In this document: in pieces, positions 22,375-33,626 of the stretch | Numbering within the stretch: position 1 is the stretch's first letter | Layout: each line of letters begins with the position of its first letter | DNA from: Plectrocnemia conspersa | Lineage: Eukaryota > Arthropoda > Insecta > Trichoptera > Polycentropodidae | Reading direction: 5' to 3' | DNA length: 64,000 nt | Assembly (NCBI GenBank): GCA_009617715.1 | Contig: VTFK01000512.1 | Coordinates: forward strand, 1 to 64,000 | Made by a program: the position numbers and the translations under genes | Notes under the pieces: model-generated | What the model was told of the DNA's origin: nothing | What the model saw: only the letters and a program-made list of their open reading frames with translations | Database searches by the model: none

Positions 22375-22439
22375 CTGTTAAAAGCCGTGTCGTTCGCAAA
22401 CACGCATATCCCGACTCTCTCTGTATACGTATAAGCGAG

Positions 22440-23178
22440 TGCGGATTCTTTAATATATTTAAATACTATGTCCAGTACAGAGAAATATAATATTATGAAA
22501 ATATCAACTGAACATGTATACTAACTGCTGGAATTAAAAAAAATACATTGAATAAGATATCTGTAATTAATTTTCAATTCAAAATCTTATATATCCTGCG
22601 AATTTAAATAAATTGTTATAACCTATAAAAAATGCGTAAAAGATTATTTTACAAATGTACTATCAAACAGAAAATAGTAGTGACGTGACATTTGCACATA
22701 TCATTTTGGCGGTTATTTCTAGGTCAACTATGCTTATTTTCAACTTTCAATTTTTATGTGGCAAGTTGAAAGTTGAGTGGAACAGTGAAGTGTTGACGAC
22801 CAATTACGTGCTATACTGCAATACGTGCCAAAAAACCCGCTGAAGAAACTGAACGGCGACGTGCGGAAAACCGATTATGTGGCACTGCAATATATGAAAA
22901 CAAGATACTAAAAATATTGTGTATTTAAATATTAAATATTAAAATATTTAAAATCTATTTATTGCAAAATCAGGTAATAATAATTGACTAGCCAAACTTT
23001 AATCTAACAACTTGGACTTTTTCAAAAAAATGAATTAAAAAAACTGTGATTAAATTATTTAACTAAAAATGAAAATTAAAAACAATTATGGTGTAAACTT
23101 AATGCACTATCTCAAATATATTTATTAGCTTCTCATGCCTATCGTCGAAAACATTCTTGTGAAAGAGGGCATTTTCAA
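22440..23178. other. AT-rich sequence with a short helicase-like or gag-like relic
   Basis: A frame at about 22823-22890 reads RAKKPAEETERRRAENRLCG. Charged A-E-E-T-x-x-R-R-x-E-N-R stretches of this kind occur as repeats in proteins of some Helitron or Polinton relatives. It is too short to assign. The rest shows nothing. Confidence 0.25.
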
Positions 23179-23240
23179 GCGCTAACATCTTGGCCGCAAC
23201 GGACATGAATAAGGGACGTGATCGCTACTCTCTAAAGTCG
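23179..23240 (+). repeat. Short dispersed repeat, copy 2 (with 1549-1613)
   Basis: It shares CAAGCGCTAACATCTTGGCC, then GCAACG, AATAAGGGA, GTGATCGCTACTCTCTA with the copy at 1.5 kb. Confidence 0.5.
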
Positions 23241-24190
23241 TCTTATTGAATAAACTGCGCTGAAAATAAATAAAAATAAACTTTAATGCTTATAATAATG
23301 TAAGATTTATTTATTAATTAAAATTTACACATTAACAACAATTCAATAATTAATTTATAGATCTTCCTAAAAATATGAGTTAAATTTATTTTGAATTCTT
23401 AGATATGTAAGCGTATAATAGGACGTACGTATATATTTTGTCATCTTTGTTTATACTTCCGTCGAAAAGTGTGCTTAGAGGAAAACGCGAATAAATCATA
23501 TGCAGACAGGGACGCCGTTTAAGGTTAACTCAGACGAAGAGCTTTTGAAGCAGCTCTCTCGAAAAGCGAACTGAATTTATTCTTTGAAGACGCATAAATT
23601 ACGATTCGAAAAGCAATCTGATGTTTTTTCTCAATGTTAACATCCTCAGTGTCGCAGTGTATTTTAATTACATTTTGAAAGCATTCCACGGTCGCTTCAA
23701 TTTACCGTCCGCAATCCCACCAATCATTTCCGTATTCAAAATTATAATTAAGTTAAAAAAACTCCCAGCTTGAGAGAGGAGAGGGCGCGGGGCGTCTGGG
23801 GGGTTGATTTTGGAAGGAAAGAAGGAAAAAAAGAACGATGACACGTATGTCAACCGCTTCTGGGCGTTGATGTTGACAAATGAGAGAGACGAGCCTAGGG
23901 CCGGCGAAGGGCCCTATCGTCCTCCCCCGCAAGAACAAGGGCTGCGGCTAGGGGAAGAAATTTGTTTTCGGAAGAAATTAATTTGACTTGACAGATATGA
24001 GAATATTTTGCGCGCCGAAAGAAATTAAAAAATATATACATACACCTAGGCATCGGCAGAGAGGAAAGCTGTTGTCCACCCTTTTTGTGATGAATGTAAA
24101 ATCGATCTTGAATCTCATTTCCCATGTATGTCACAAAAGAGTGATGTTTTTCGACAAGAATAGGATTTTAGAGAGTAATCTACCATAAAT
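23241..24190. other. Mixed sequence with purine-rich GC island (23750-23960)
   Basis: 23760-23960 is strongly purine-rich (AGAGAGGAGAGGGCGCGGGG and similar), with a hAT-like GGGCCGGCGAAGGG near 23900. Overlapping short frames on both strands are not convincing. Confidence 0.35.
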
Positions 24191-24640
24191 GGTCCGTTTT
24201 TGGTTTTATCTTTGCTTTATATGACAATTTTGGAAAACAGTGAGACAATCTTAAGGTTATAGATTTCAATTATATATAATATAATAAACCATATCTGAAC
24301 TTACAAGCATACTTAATAAGTAGCGTCCCGTTATACTACTAGGTATTTATTATTTAATAAATAATCACAAAATAAATTAATCTTACTCATGCGAAACCAT
24401 AATTTTTAAATAAAATAAAAAAAAATTGTCTCAAAAGTGAGACACACACAGTATATTTGCAATTATGAAAGAGAGATCTCCTAACCAAATAATTGGGGTA
24501 CCAATTGAAAATATTTTATAATAGCACCACCTAATAGCACATCTGATAAATACAGGCAAAAAACTCTTTGTCTAAGAATGTCACGCTTTAGCTCCATCCT
24601 GCATATATTACTATTATTTTTTCGACTCTTTGATTATCTT
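24191..24640. other. AT-rich intergenic sequence
   Basis: Nothing recognised. Confidence 0.5.
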
Positions 24641-25400
24641 TTAGGCAAGAAAAAACTTCGGGAGTGTGTCTAAGAAGTGATGCAATTGGCTCACAAACAT
24701 CCTTATCTGCGATTCGCCAAAGCTATTTCGAACCAGAATTATAAAAGATCTGAAACTTTTCATCAACAGAGACATTAGCGGATTGTCCAGTAAACACATT
24801 ACGACAAATTTCAGCTGCCACTTAGACATCACAGCCGACAATAATATTTGCCCCAAAAGCCTACAACAGTTTATTGTTACATTGCACTATTTCGATTGAA
24901 CAAAATCAATACAAATTGTGCTAAAATATTTTATTCATTAGTTTATATGTGTTTTTAAATTGATTAATAAATTGCAAATGTGAAAAAATGCCTTTAAATT
25001 AATAAAAAAACATTGCTGATGACGTAAAAATATTTTTCTTTTATAAATATGAATCAGGCTTACTCAAACTGTAACAATTTTTCGCGCGATTGTCGAAAGA
25101 ATATTTCACTCCTTTGACAGATTCTCAAGACCTGTATGCTAATGATTTTAAATTCTATAGATGCATTTGATCTGTTACAGACTCTAAGTCTTCACGAAGT
25201 GAATTAGATTCTTTGTAATATGGACTTCCACAAGTTAGTGCTATTTTGTGTCATTTTCCCAAATTCATTCGCCATCATATTCAAACGATCTAGGTGGAAA
25301 TTTAATGCATAAAGAAACTTCTCTCCACGCGTAAACGACATCTGCGAAAAATCTTCCAAGATCAGCTTTGTTTTGACGATCCGTCAGTTATTCGTGTCTA
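24641..25400 (-). pseudogene. Possible decayed transposon coding sequence
   Basis: The minus strand carries several protein-like stretches in broken frames: near 25230-25390 FSQMSFTRGEKFLYALNFHL followed by a run of 20-30 further codons, and near 24770-24840 VDEKFQIFYNSGSK. The first 71-residue frame (24641-24856) overlaps the latter. The composition is richer than the AT-driven frames nearby, but I cannot match a family. It could be a dead transposase or gag-like gene, or chance. Confidence 0.2.
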
Positions 25401-25460
25401 GTGGTGCGTAAACTATTTTTATTTCCGACCCTCTATTTTGTTTAAGCTTTGCGACTCTTG
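25399..25460 (+). mobile_element. hAT-type terminal fragment, partner of 7548-7620
   Basis: TAGTGGTGCGTAAACTATTT is followed by TTATTTCCGACC and TATTTTGTTTAAGCTTTG, matching the 7.5-kb copy closely. Confidence 0.5.
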
Positions 25461-26040
25461 GACAAGGCCACCGAGAGCGAACCCGGCTCCTATAAAAAAC
25501 AATGATTCCGGGCCTCAAGACAAAAATGGCATTTTATATATTTTTACCATCGTAATATAATTTCTTGAATATATAATAAAAATAAAAAGTTCACCCTTTC
25601 CATGCTACAAATAAACATAAAAATAGCTACCGTTGCGAGATATTTTCTGAAATATTTTAATTATGCATTAAAAATGTCTACTCATAATATATATCTGATC
25701 AGGTTTACGATAGTATTAGTTAAAATATATAAATAACAGCGACCCAACAATTTAATTGTTTATAGTGGCATGACACATGTTACCACCCGATTTGCAATAA
25801 CATTTAATTCATCAATACCCATGACAAATATAAATATTGGCCAATCAAGTTAACAACCAATATCCACATAACTGGATTGTTATTGTTGGGGGATCGAAGA
25901 AGGGTTCACTCACCATATTACGACTTCAATCTGTCCATTCGGTTGCATATTATATAACACTTTATACTTCTCATCTTCATCATCATCATCAAAAAAGTAT
26001 CTAAAATCAATAAGTCAAACAAATTCATTACCCATCCATC
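25461..26040. other. AT-rich intergenic sequence
   Basis: Contains a CATCAT simple run near 25977-25990; no gene seen. Confidence 0.5.
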
Positions 26041-26660
26041 AACAACAACGGTCAAAGTGGCCGAGAAGGGTATATATAATATAAATGTATTCGTTCGAAG
26101 GGTGAATAGGTATTATTCGGTGGCCATATTTCAGTGTTCGACGTTATGCTATTTTGTGCAGATAACAATGTGCGTACGCATTAATATAAAACTACCCCCA
26201 AACAAAAATATCGAGAGCCGTTCCGGCGGCGGAGAGAGTTAGTTAAGGGTGGTTTGAAAGCGAAAGGGCGTAAGCCATCGCCCGCGAACGGCATTTGTGC
26301 CCTTTCACTTTTCACGCTGCCGTCGGACTTGCGTCGTTTCGTTCGGAGAGAGAGACTCGGCGGGCTTTTCCCATTCGTTGTAAACGCGCTACAAGCTGTT
26401 ACCGAAAACCGCGTCGCCACAATATGGTCTGTACGAAGGTTTTAAACATACATATACTACATATAAATACATGCGGTGTGTGTATGAGTATGGGTCATGT
26501 CGAGGGTTCGTAATTGAGGCGGATTGTCTGCGACGACTTTATAATTGCATCACGCATTGTCCTTTTATACTTATAGAACGCACCATGCGTGGCAATCTCA
26601 CATACTATTTCAATCCAGGAAGCAGTGCTAAAAACGCCTTCAAAGAAACATGATTTAGTA
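26041..26660. other. GC-rich island (densest at 26200-26430)
   Basis: CpG-rich, complex sequence with several overlapping short frames on both strands (60-79 residues). None has a recognisable domain or good exon borders. Candidate regulatory or 5' non-coding sequence. Confidence 0.35.
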
Positions 26661-27290
26661 ATCAAATCAATTTAATTTTGTTGTTATATTTTATAAAAAA
26701 AAAATATAATACACCTCTTTCATCTATGTAGTTAATTAAATATATATAATAAACGTATGGCTCTCTCCACCGCCATATCAGTGTTGCCAGGGTATCACCT
26801 AAATAATAAACCGGCACCCACATATGTTTTTTCTTGTATAATATAAAATTTAATATAAAATATAATAAAAAAGTGCGCCAAAGCTTTTAAAAAAAATATA
26901 AATTTTTATTAGGATGAAAATCTCTACATACAATTCATAAGTTTTTATTCTTTATTATTATTACAAATTTATTTTAACACTTGTCTTCACGTATTGCAGT
27001 ATCGCGTATCATTTGTCAGTACGTTGCTGTTCAGATCAATTTTTATGTAAAAATATCACGCCGTTACTGTTCACCGTTTGGAAACAGCAGACACGTGTAT
27101 TTTATATTTTATAGTATTAATAAGTTACATTGCTTTATAAACATAACTAGCAAAATTATCTCAAGAGTGTTAATTATATAGGTATTTTTTAATCATAAGA
27201 TTATTTATTATATTATTTTTTTTAACAACCAGAGCAGGGCTTTTAATATAATTAATACTTAAACGAGCATCCCTAGATAAGCGCAACACA
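26661..27290. other. AT-rich intergenic sequence
   Basis: Nothing recognised. Confidence 0.5.
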
Positions 27291-27960
27291 GAGAAATGTT
27301 GAGAAGTATTCAAATGGGAACATTTATTTTGAAAAACTTCCACTGCGACGACGAAGCGTAGCCTTCTTCCTCTTGAAAGCTTATCTTTGCAGCTCGCATC
27401 AAAACGATCGAGCTCGAGTTAGTGCAAGAAATTCGCAATTGCACCAATTCATTAAGGGGGTAGGGCGAACGAGAAAGTTAGAGCTGTTTACATAACTCTC
27501 GAGTTTAGTCGCAATAACGCAATCCGAGATGAGGTTGGCGCTGCAAGGTTTTCCTTTTAACGATCCAGATTTTCAACGACATTCGAGGGCCATCCACGGG
27601 GGTATTGAAAAGGTGTAAAAAGCGAGAAAGAAACCAGTTTTTTCCACCCCATTTGTCGCGGGGCGGCGCGGTGGGAGGCGGACGTGTCCCCCGCAACTCC
27701 ACTTACACTTGAAATAATAATTCTTATATCGGTGCAGCGGGATATATATGGCCTTCTGATGATACAATCGAATCAAATAAACCCGCAATAAATCAACGTC
27801 TGCACAAGATTCTCACCCTAGCCGAATACCCCCGAAACCGAGCCATGATCAGGGTAAAAATATCACAGTCATATCTTGAGAGATGGATGCGATATTATTT
27901 TCCTTCTTTATCTCCGCATATCGACGACTCTATGTAGTGTTGAGGTGTAATACCTAGATA
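27291..27960. other. GC-rich island
   Basis: Complex sequence, densest at 27590-27710, where a GGGGCGGCGCGGTGGGAGGC run lies at about 27659-27678. Minus-strand frames of 65 and 71 residues overlap in different phases, so neither is convincing as protein. Confidence 0.35.
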
Positions 27961-28620
27961 CTACAATATATACTTATACGATGTATGCTATAATACATCC
28001 ACGAGTACTTTTTAGTTGCTCATCTCTAGGGTGTAGGGAGGTAATCCATTTGCAGGAATAATGATACATTTATACATGTTAAAGTGGAGATGAATCGACC
28101 ATGGCTTATTTCTTCAACTCTTCACTAGATAATACCGTTTCTTTGTCTTTGTTTATTTATAAGTGCCAGAGTGCTACCTTATAAATTAATTTTGCCAATA
28201 GGCAAATATTCATATACTCATATTCTTCATTTATCAGTGCCATGTCATACATAGGTTGAATTTATCGACGAGTAGGCTTTTCAATTGCGTACATTTGAAG
28301 GAGAAAATATTGGACGGAGGGCTGCGACCCCAGCTAACCTGCGAGAGCAGAACAAATAAATCTCGAAGAAGTGCGATTGAAACATACGACGCGTATCAAA
28401 GTATGTACGATAAGACGCGAAAACGTCAGCGGAAGATTAGTGGCGCAACTGTCTCGATTTTTATCCGCATAAATCTCAATTTTATTAACATCGACGCTAT
28501 GTGTATGGTTATAAAATAATACCGCATTGTTACATCGTCTCGTTCCCATGTCTGCTACAATGCGTAATCTGTGTACCATTTTTTCCACATTGTGTAACAA
28601 GGTTCAAAGCTCGACTCTGT
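27961..28620. other. Mixed intergenic sequence
   Basis: Opposing frames of 87-88 residues at 28256-28600 overlap each other. No family is recognised. Confidence 0.35.
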
Positions 28621-29635
28621 ACAATTACGATTTTTTACTTATCGCTATAAAAGATAACTGCTCGGTCATCATTAAATGCAATATGGAGCATTAATATTAT
28701 TATATAATTTAAATATCGAAACAAATTGCTGTAAGAGACTTTTTATTTAATTACTAAATAATCTGAATCTTGAATGAAATATCTGCAAACAAAAAAAAAT
28801 ATTGGCGATTGATTTTTATTTAGTATTTATAAAGTATATTTAAATATGTATATATTGTAATTTTATACCCTGAGTTGAGTTATATATTTATATAAAATTT
28901 AGGTTTCTTCTTTAGCGGAGACTTTGTCATCTTCTTTCCTCCAACATAACTATAACTTTCTAAGAACTTTCTCCATAGCTCCTTATTCATTGTCCTGCGT
29001 CAGATATTCTCCTATTATCAACTCTGGCTACAGTTGTATTCCTTCTATTACTTTTAAAATAAGATTTCCATCATTTAAATTTAACTTTATTTTAGTTTAC
29101 TATCCCTTAAATTCATCGTGTTTCTATTTAGAAACGCACCGAATTTCACTCTTTTAAAGTGTAGATAAATATTATTTGATTATAAATCGTTTGAAACATC
29201 AAACCCACTCCTTTTTTTCAAAACAAGCTAGTTTAATTTTAATTTTAATTTATATGGCAGTTATCGTGTCCTTAAATTTTTTTTTTATTTAATTTAATTA
29301 AGAAAATATTATTCATAATTTTTTTACTATAGTTACAAACTTTTTCATGTTTTAAATAGACGTTATTTTAAAAAAATATTATGGATCAAATTAAATGAAA
29401 TATTAAATTTTATATTAAAAATAATGACGATAAAACCAGAATAAATTATTAAAACCGTGAGAAAAATATAAATTTTAATTTTTAATTTATTTTAATTTCA
29501 ATTAAAAAAAATATTTTTTTCTTTCAAATTTTTTTTTTATCAAAGGTTAATTTTTTAAATTTATCATTAATTGCCATTTTAAAACAGATGGTGGATCATA
29601 ATATATAAACAAACTCAGTCTATGTAATATTTGCG
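28621..29635. other. AT-rich intergenic sequence
   Basis: Low-complexity A/T runs; nothing recognised. Confidence 0.5.
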
Positions 29636-29871
29636 TTAACACAGTCAGTTCGAGATCATTATTCATAATTGAGAAAGAGAGTTTGGGTACTATTAGCTTC
29701 GATATTCTCACCATTAATCCTGTTTATTTTTTGAACAAATTATTATAACATAAATTATTGAAAGATATATCAAACGTGTATCCGTATTGTGTGCGCTAGA
29801 GTCTAGACTTATAGAGCTAATAGTATTATGAATAATGATGAAATGTATGGCTCTCAAACTGACTGTGTTAA
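29636..29871. mobile_element. MITE flanked by TTAA, 228 bp
   Basis: TTAA at 29636-29639 and at 29868-29871 flank an element that begins CACAGTCAGTTCGAGA and ends with the inverted AACTGACTGTG. Complementarity continues inward through TCATTATTCATAAT and ACTATTAGCT, so the element folds over most of its length. TTAA duplication is the hallmark of piggyBac-superfamily insertion. The termini are not the classic CCCT type, so the driver transposase is uncertain. Confidence 0.75.
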
Positions 29872-30190
29872 CGAAAATGGGGTATACATATTTACAAGAT
29901 TAATTTTATGATTACATTAAAAATATGGCATGTATCGTGTCCTCAAAAACATACAAGGATTATTTTATTAACATCTTTGATAATTGATTATTTCGGATTA
30001 ACCATACTAGATTTTTTTGTTGAATATCGATGAATATGAAAGGCAACCTCTAACTCCCACCACTCAATAACGCGTGATCTCCCAAACTCCCACCACCAAT
30101 AAAATATAATATTATAAACTCACATCACACTTCACAATGTTTTAGGCGAGGTGTGTACTGATCATATTTTTTTATTTTAACTACAGTGAG
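29872..30190. other. AT-rich intergenic sequence
   Basis: Nothing recognised. Confidence 0.5.
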
Positions 30191-30670
30191 GTGATCGAAT
30201 TTGGGGTTATAAGGAAGGGTGGGGGTAAAAAAAAGCAATTGGAGCAATGAGTCGTCGCCGTATTAAATTCGTTCCGCGTTCACCCCCTGAAATATTGGCC
30301 CACCGCAAATTTTAAACGAGCGTAACAGGAGGAGCGAAGGGAAAAAGTCTCCTTGGCCATTACACACGGCAGTCACGGATTGAATCCAATAAAAATCCAG
30401 TAAAAGAAAGTCTGAACCCTTCCACTTGTTTGGACGGAGTCGTCATAGTCGATAAACCCGCTCCGTGTTCCTTATCAAACCAATTTAAGCTGGAAACTTA
30501 ATTTTCCACCGCGCCGGGGACGATGAATCAGAACGGAGAGGTCTCCGGACGGAGAGCATTCCACTAAATGATTCCTCTCCTCTCCCGAACAATACTTCTT
30601 GCGAGAGAAGGATCGTTACGCGCACCGATAACCGCGCACACCTGCTAATTGCCGCAGATATGCCTTACAT
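30191..30670. other. GC-rich island
   Basis: Complex CpG-bearing sequence, no long frame on either strand. It contains a CACACCTGC E-box (about 30637-30645) and several purine-rich blocks. This looks more like an enhancer-type segment than an exon. Confidence 0.35.
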
Positions 30671-31564
30671 AATAAAATACTGACAAAGGGTAAGAGATTA
30701 CTGAATTAATGCGATATTTAATTAGATTAGTTACAATTGGATATCTTACTATTAAAGTATTGAATTTCTTATGTTAACACAAAATATACTTAAATGCAAC
30801 TATCATGTATCATGTTAAGATGACTATCTTAATTTTAGCCTGATGATTACGTGTCTATAGCTTACAAACCTAAGATCTCACCTAATGTAAAAAGATATTA
30901 GAATAAAAATATATCCCATTGATCCTCTAGGAGATTTACTCACCGGAATATATCAAAGGGGAATCCCTGAACGTCAGCACTCGATCAGAAATGCAATGGG
31001 ATATCGTCTTTCAAACGCGTGATGTTACAATAGCGCATTAGTCTCCAACTAACTTCGGAATAAATCGGTCATTAAGAGAAGAATAAGCAGAAAGTATAAG
31101 TGTATTAATTTTCAAGATCGCTAATACACATTGCTTTATAAGATATACTTAAAACGTATTATTACACTCATTCGTACATTTATTTTTTATTTTACAGGGT
31201 TAATTTTATTGAATTATTCTGTACCTAATTTATTATTGTACATTGAGTAATCTCTTTAAATGCCAGCGACTAATTAGTAACCTATATCTCTCTTCACGCA
31301 TCAGTATTTTTTTCTGAAAATAAATATTAAATACTTGCTTTACAGATGAATTATGTTAGTACAATAACCTTTACGAATTAAAAAAAATATTTGTTTTAAA
31401 AATTAATCAACAAGTGATTCACCGGTTAGTCACTGGCGTTTAAGTGGTTAAATAAAACTTTTAAAAAAATGTTCAGAAGATTACATAAGTTAGTCTCAAT
31501 TTCTTATCAACTAGAATCGCGATAAAAAATTGAAACTAATCTAGATTTTTTTAAATAAAACTTG
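30671..31564. other. AT-rich intergenic sequence
   Basis: Nothing recognised. Confidence 0.5.
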
Positions 31565-31601
31565 AAATTTAGATGATCTAGAATCTAGATCATCCAAATT
31601 T
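31565..31601. repeat. 37-bp near-perfect palindrome
   Basis: AAATTTAGATGATCTAG and CTAGATCATCCAAATTT form 17-bp arms with one mismatch around a 3-nt centre. It may be the core of an AT-rich fold-back element or a cruciform. No function is implied. Confidence 0.8.
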
Positions 31602-32039
31602 TAAATTTTCTAGAATTTTTTTCTTGGGAATACTGATTAATGGTAAACTAAAAATAACATTAAATTTGCACAAGAATAGTATAAAGGGTGAGTGAGGAAA
31701 ATAATAAGCATACCATGAAGATAAATTAAAATTGCAACAAAAATATGCTTTTTTACACCAAACATAACCATCCACAATGAATCAATAGAGAAAGTAAAAT
31801 AGTAAAAACACTTGGGTACATGAGTGAGATGGGACTTATCCCAAAAAATACGTCTTTGAATATAAATTACAAATAGTGCATTTCCCAGAATAATAGCGTA
31901 TATTGTTCGTTGTTCTATTTTCGCCATTATGCTATACAGAATGAAGGCGTGATTAAATTAAGAAATAATTCAAAAAAGTAACGAATGTGGATCTATAGAC
32001 ATATTCTTAAAATTTCCTGAAGAATTACGAATAATATTT

Positions 32040-33236
32040 GTCATCTGACGTATCGCAAAAGAATAGGAACTGATATGAAACATCACGATAATTTATTATG
32101 GAAAGTAAACACGCAAAAATCCATGGTTAAAAACAGAAAATATCATAGCTGGCACAGATCAGAGTAAGGTAGAGATGTTAGCAAACGATTTTTCTGTATC
32201 GTTTTAACACACTAAAACGAAGCATGTATATATCGATAAGAAAGATAGAAGCATCCGCGGTAGATAAAATTCTAATTTGCAAAATAAATAAACGGGAAAT
32301 TTTAAATGTCATTAAAAACTTAAAAATTAAGTGCTGGAATTGGCATTCATTACTAAACAAACATCACTTCTATATTTTTTTGGGTATTTCCCAAGCATTT
32401 GAAAAATCACTAAAATTCTTCCAAGATCCAAATATCTTTTCATTCCAGATTTAAATTGAAAAAAAATCTCTGAAGAATAAAATTAATAACAAACAGTTTG
32501 GTTTCCGCAAAAATTACTCAACAATACATCACCTTAACAGTATAATGGAGCATATATGAGCTTATTTTAATATAAAAAAGCGTACGGATCTTTTAATGTT
32601 AGATATAAAAAAAGTGTATGGATTGACGGTTTAATTAATAAAATATACAAATACAAAACCACTTACTATCTGCTACATAGAAGCTATGTTGTTTCACTAA
32701 ATAATGATAAAATTCCATCTGGAGTTCCTCAGTGTAATTTTCTCAGGCCGTTTCTAAACCAATTGTGAATAAATACAAAATACAAAAATCTGACATAAAT
32801 ATTTGAAAAAGTTAAAAATTAAAACAGAATACATTATTTGAAAAAGTTAAAAATTAAAACAGAATGGATTATTTTCATAAAACGTAGACAAACTCTGCCA
32901 CCACCATTTCTAAATGAAAAGGACAATGACGTAAAATGGAAAACAAGCTTTAAATACATGGGTTTACACCTGGACTCCAAGCATAAATTTAATAAACATA
33001 ATTTGAAACTTCGCTCTAAAGGGCTTGCCGCCATTGCGACATTTAGACCAATATTTAATAGCGCGCTAACTATAAAAAAAAAAAATACTAATCTATAAAC
33101 AATTGATAAGATACATTTTAACATTTGCATCTCCAGTATCGATTAACGCCAGTAAAACTATTTTTTTACAAATTACAAGTCATTCAAAATAAAGCTATGA
33201 AAATAATACACCTTTTTATACTAATATTAAAAAAAT
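32040..33236 (+). pseudogene. Jockey-like LINE, internally deleted copy 1
   Basis: Broken plus-strand frames follow the order of a Jockey-clade ORF2: DNLLWKVNTQKSM, then SKVEMLANDFSVSF, REILNVIKNLKIK, FGFRKNYSTIHHLNS (32501-32560, the finger block), LMLDIKKVYG (catalytic D block, altered), and IPSGVPQ near 32715. The FADD block is deleted. After it comes an intact 86-codon frame (32838-33098) reading TEWIIFIKRRQTLPPPFLNE and KYMGLHLDSKHKFNKH, the post-catalytic region. Then ASPVSINASK and IQNKAMKIIH follow. A 35-bp tandem duplication lies at 32801-32866. An LTR-like segment interrupts the copy at 33241. Similarity may extend upstream to about 31950. Confidence 0.75.
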
Positions 33237-33240
33237 GTAC

Positions 33241-33538
33241 TGTGGCGACAGGTAACAATAAGGTTACAATTTCCGTACGATATATAAATAGACGGGACAG
33301 AAGCTCCAGAGAACAGTCGCCTGATTACATTACGAGACTCGACTACTGGCTCCGCTCACGCCCTCGCCGCTTCCGCCGACTACTTGCCGCAGCCCCGACC
33401 ATGTGCCGCCATCGTCAGCCACCGTCGCCGCTGACAGTCGCCGCCGCCGACCACGCGGCCCAGGAAGCACCCGGCGCCGTCACGCACCCGTAGGGCTACG
33501 CCACTGCGACACCGAGCTCCATCACGACGACCCCCACA
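33241..33538 (+). mobile_element. Probable LTR of an LTR retrotransposon
   Basis: This segment is GC-rich unlike its flanks. It starts TGTGGCGACAGG, has a TATA box (TATATAAATA, 33281-33290) and ends CCCCCACA, giving TG...CA borders over 298 bp. A TGG that could start a primer-binding site lies at 33540-33542 (TGGTGACGACCCGACGTGA). It interrupts the Jockey-like LINE after AATGTAC, a point that is continuous in LINE copy 2 (about 37883). No second LTR or coding region follows. I infer a partial insertion, Gypsy or BEL type undecided. Confidence 0.5.
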
Positions 33539-33626
33539 CTGGTGACGACCCGACGTGAACACGCAACCTTCCCATCACGACGACCCCCAAACTGGTGACA
33601 ACCCGACGTGAGCACGAGCTCCAGCA
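33521..33626 (+). repeat. Tandem duplication (53 bp) over LTR end and primer-binding site
   Basis: ATCACGACGACCCCC, then ACTGGTGAC.ACCCGACGTGA.CACG occurs at 33521 and again at 33574. The result is two primer-binding-site-like segments in series. The second copy has CAAAC where the first has CACAC. Confidence 0.75.

Noticed and set aside
31637..31927. 96-residue minus-strand hydrophobic frame
   Set aside because: It lies antisense to the likely upstream part of the LINE; the composition is what AT-rich antisense sequence gives.
33125..33493. 122-residue frame as a gene
   Set aside because: It joins the end of a LINE to the GC-rich LTR-like insertion. The arginine- and proline-rich tail is a product of GC-rich sequence.
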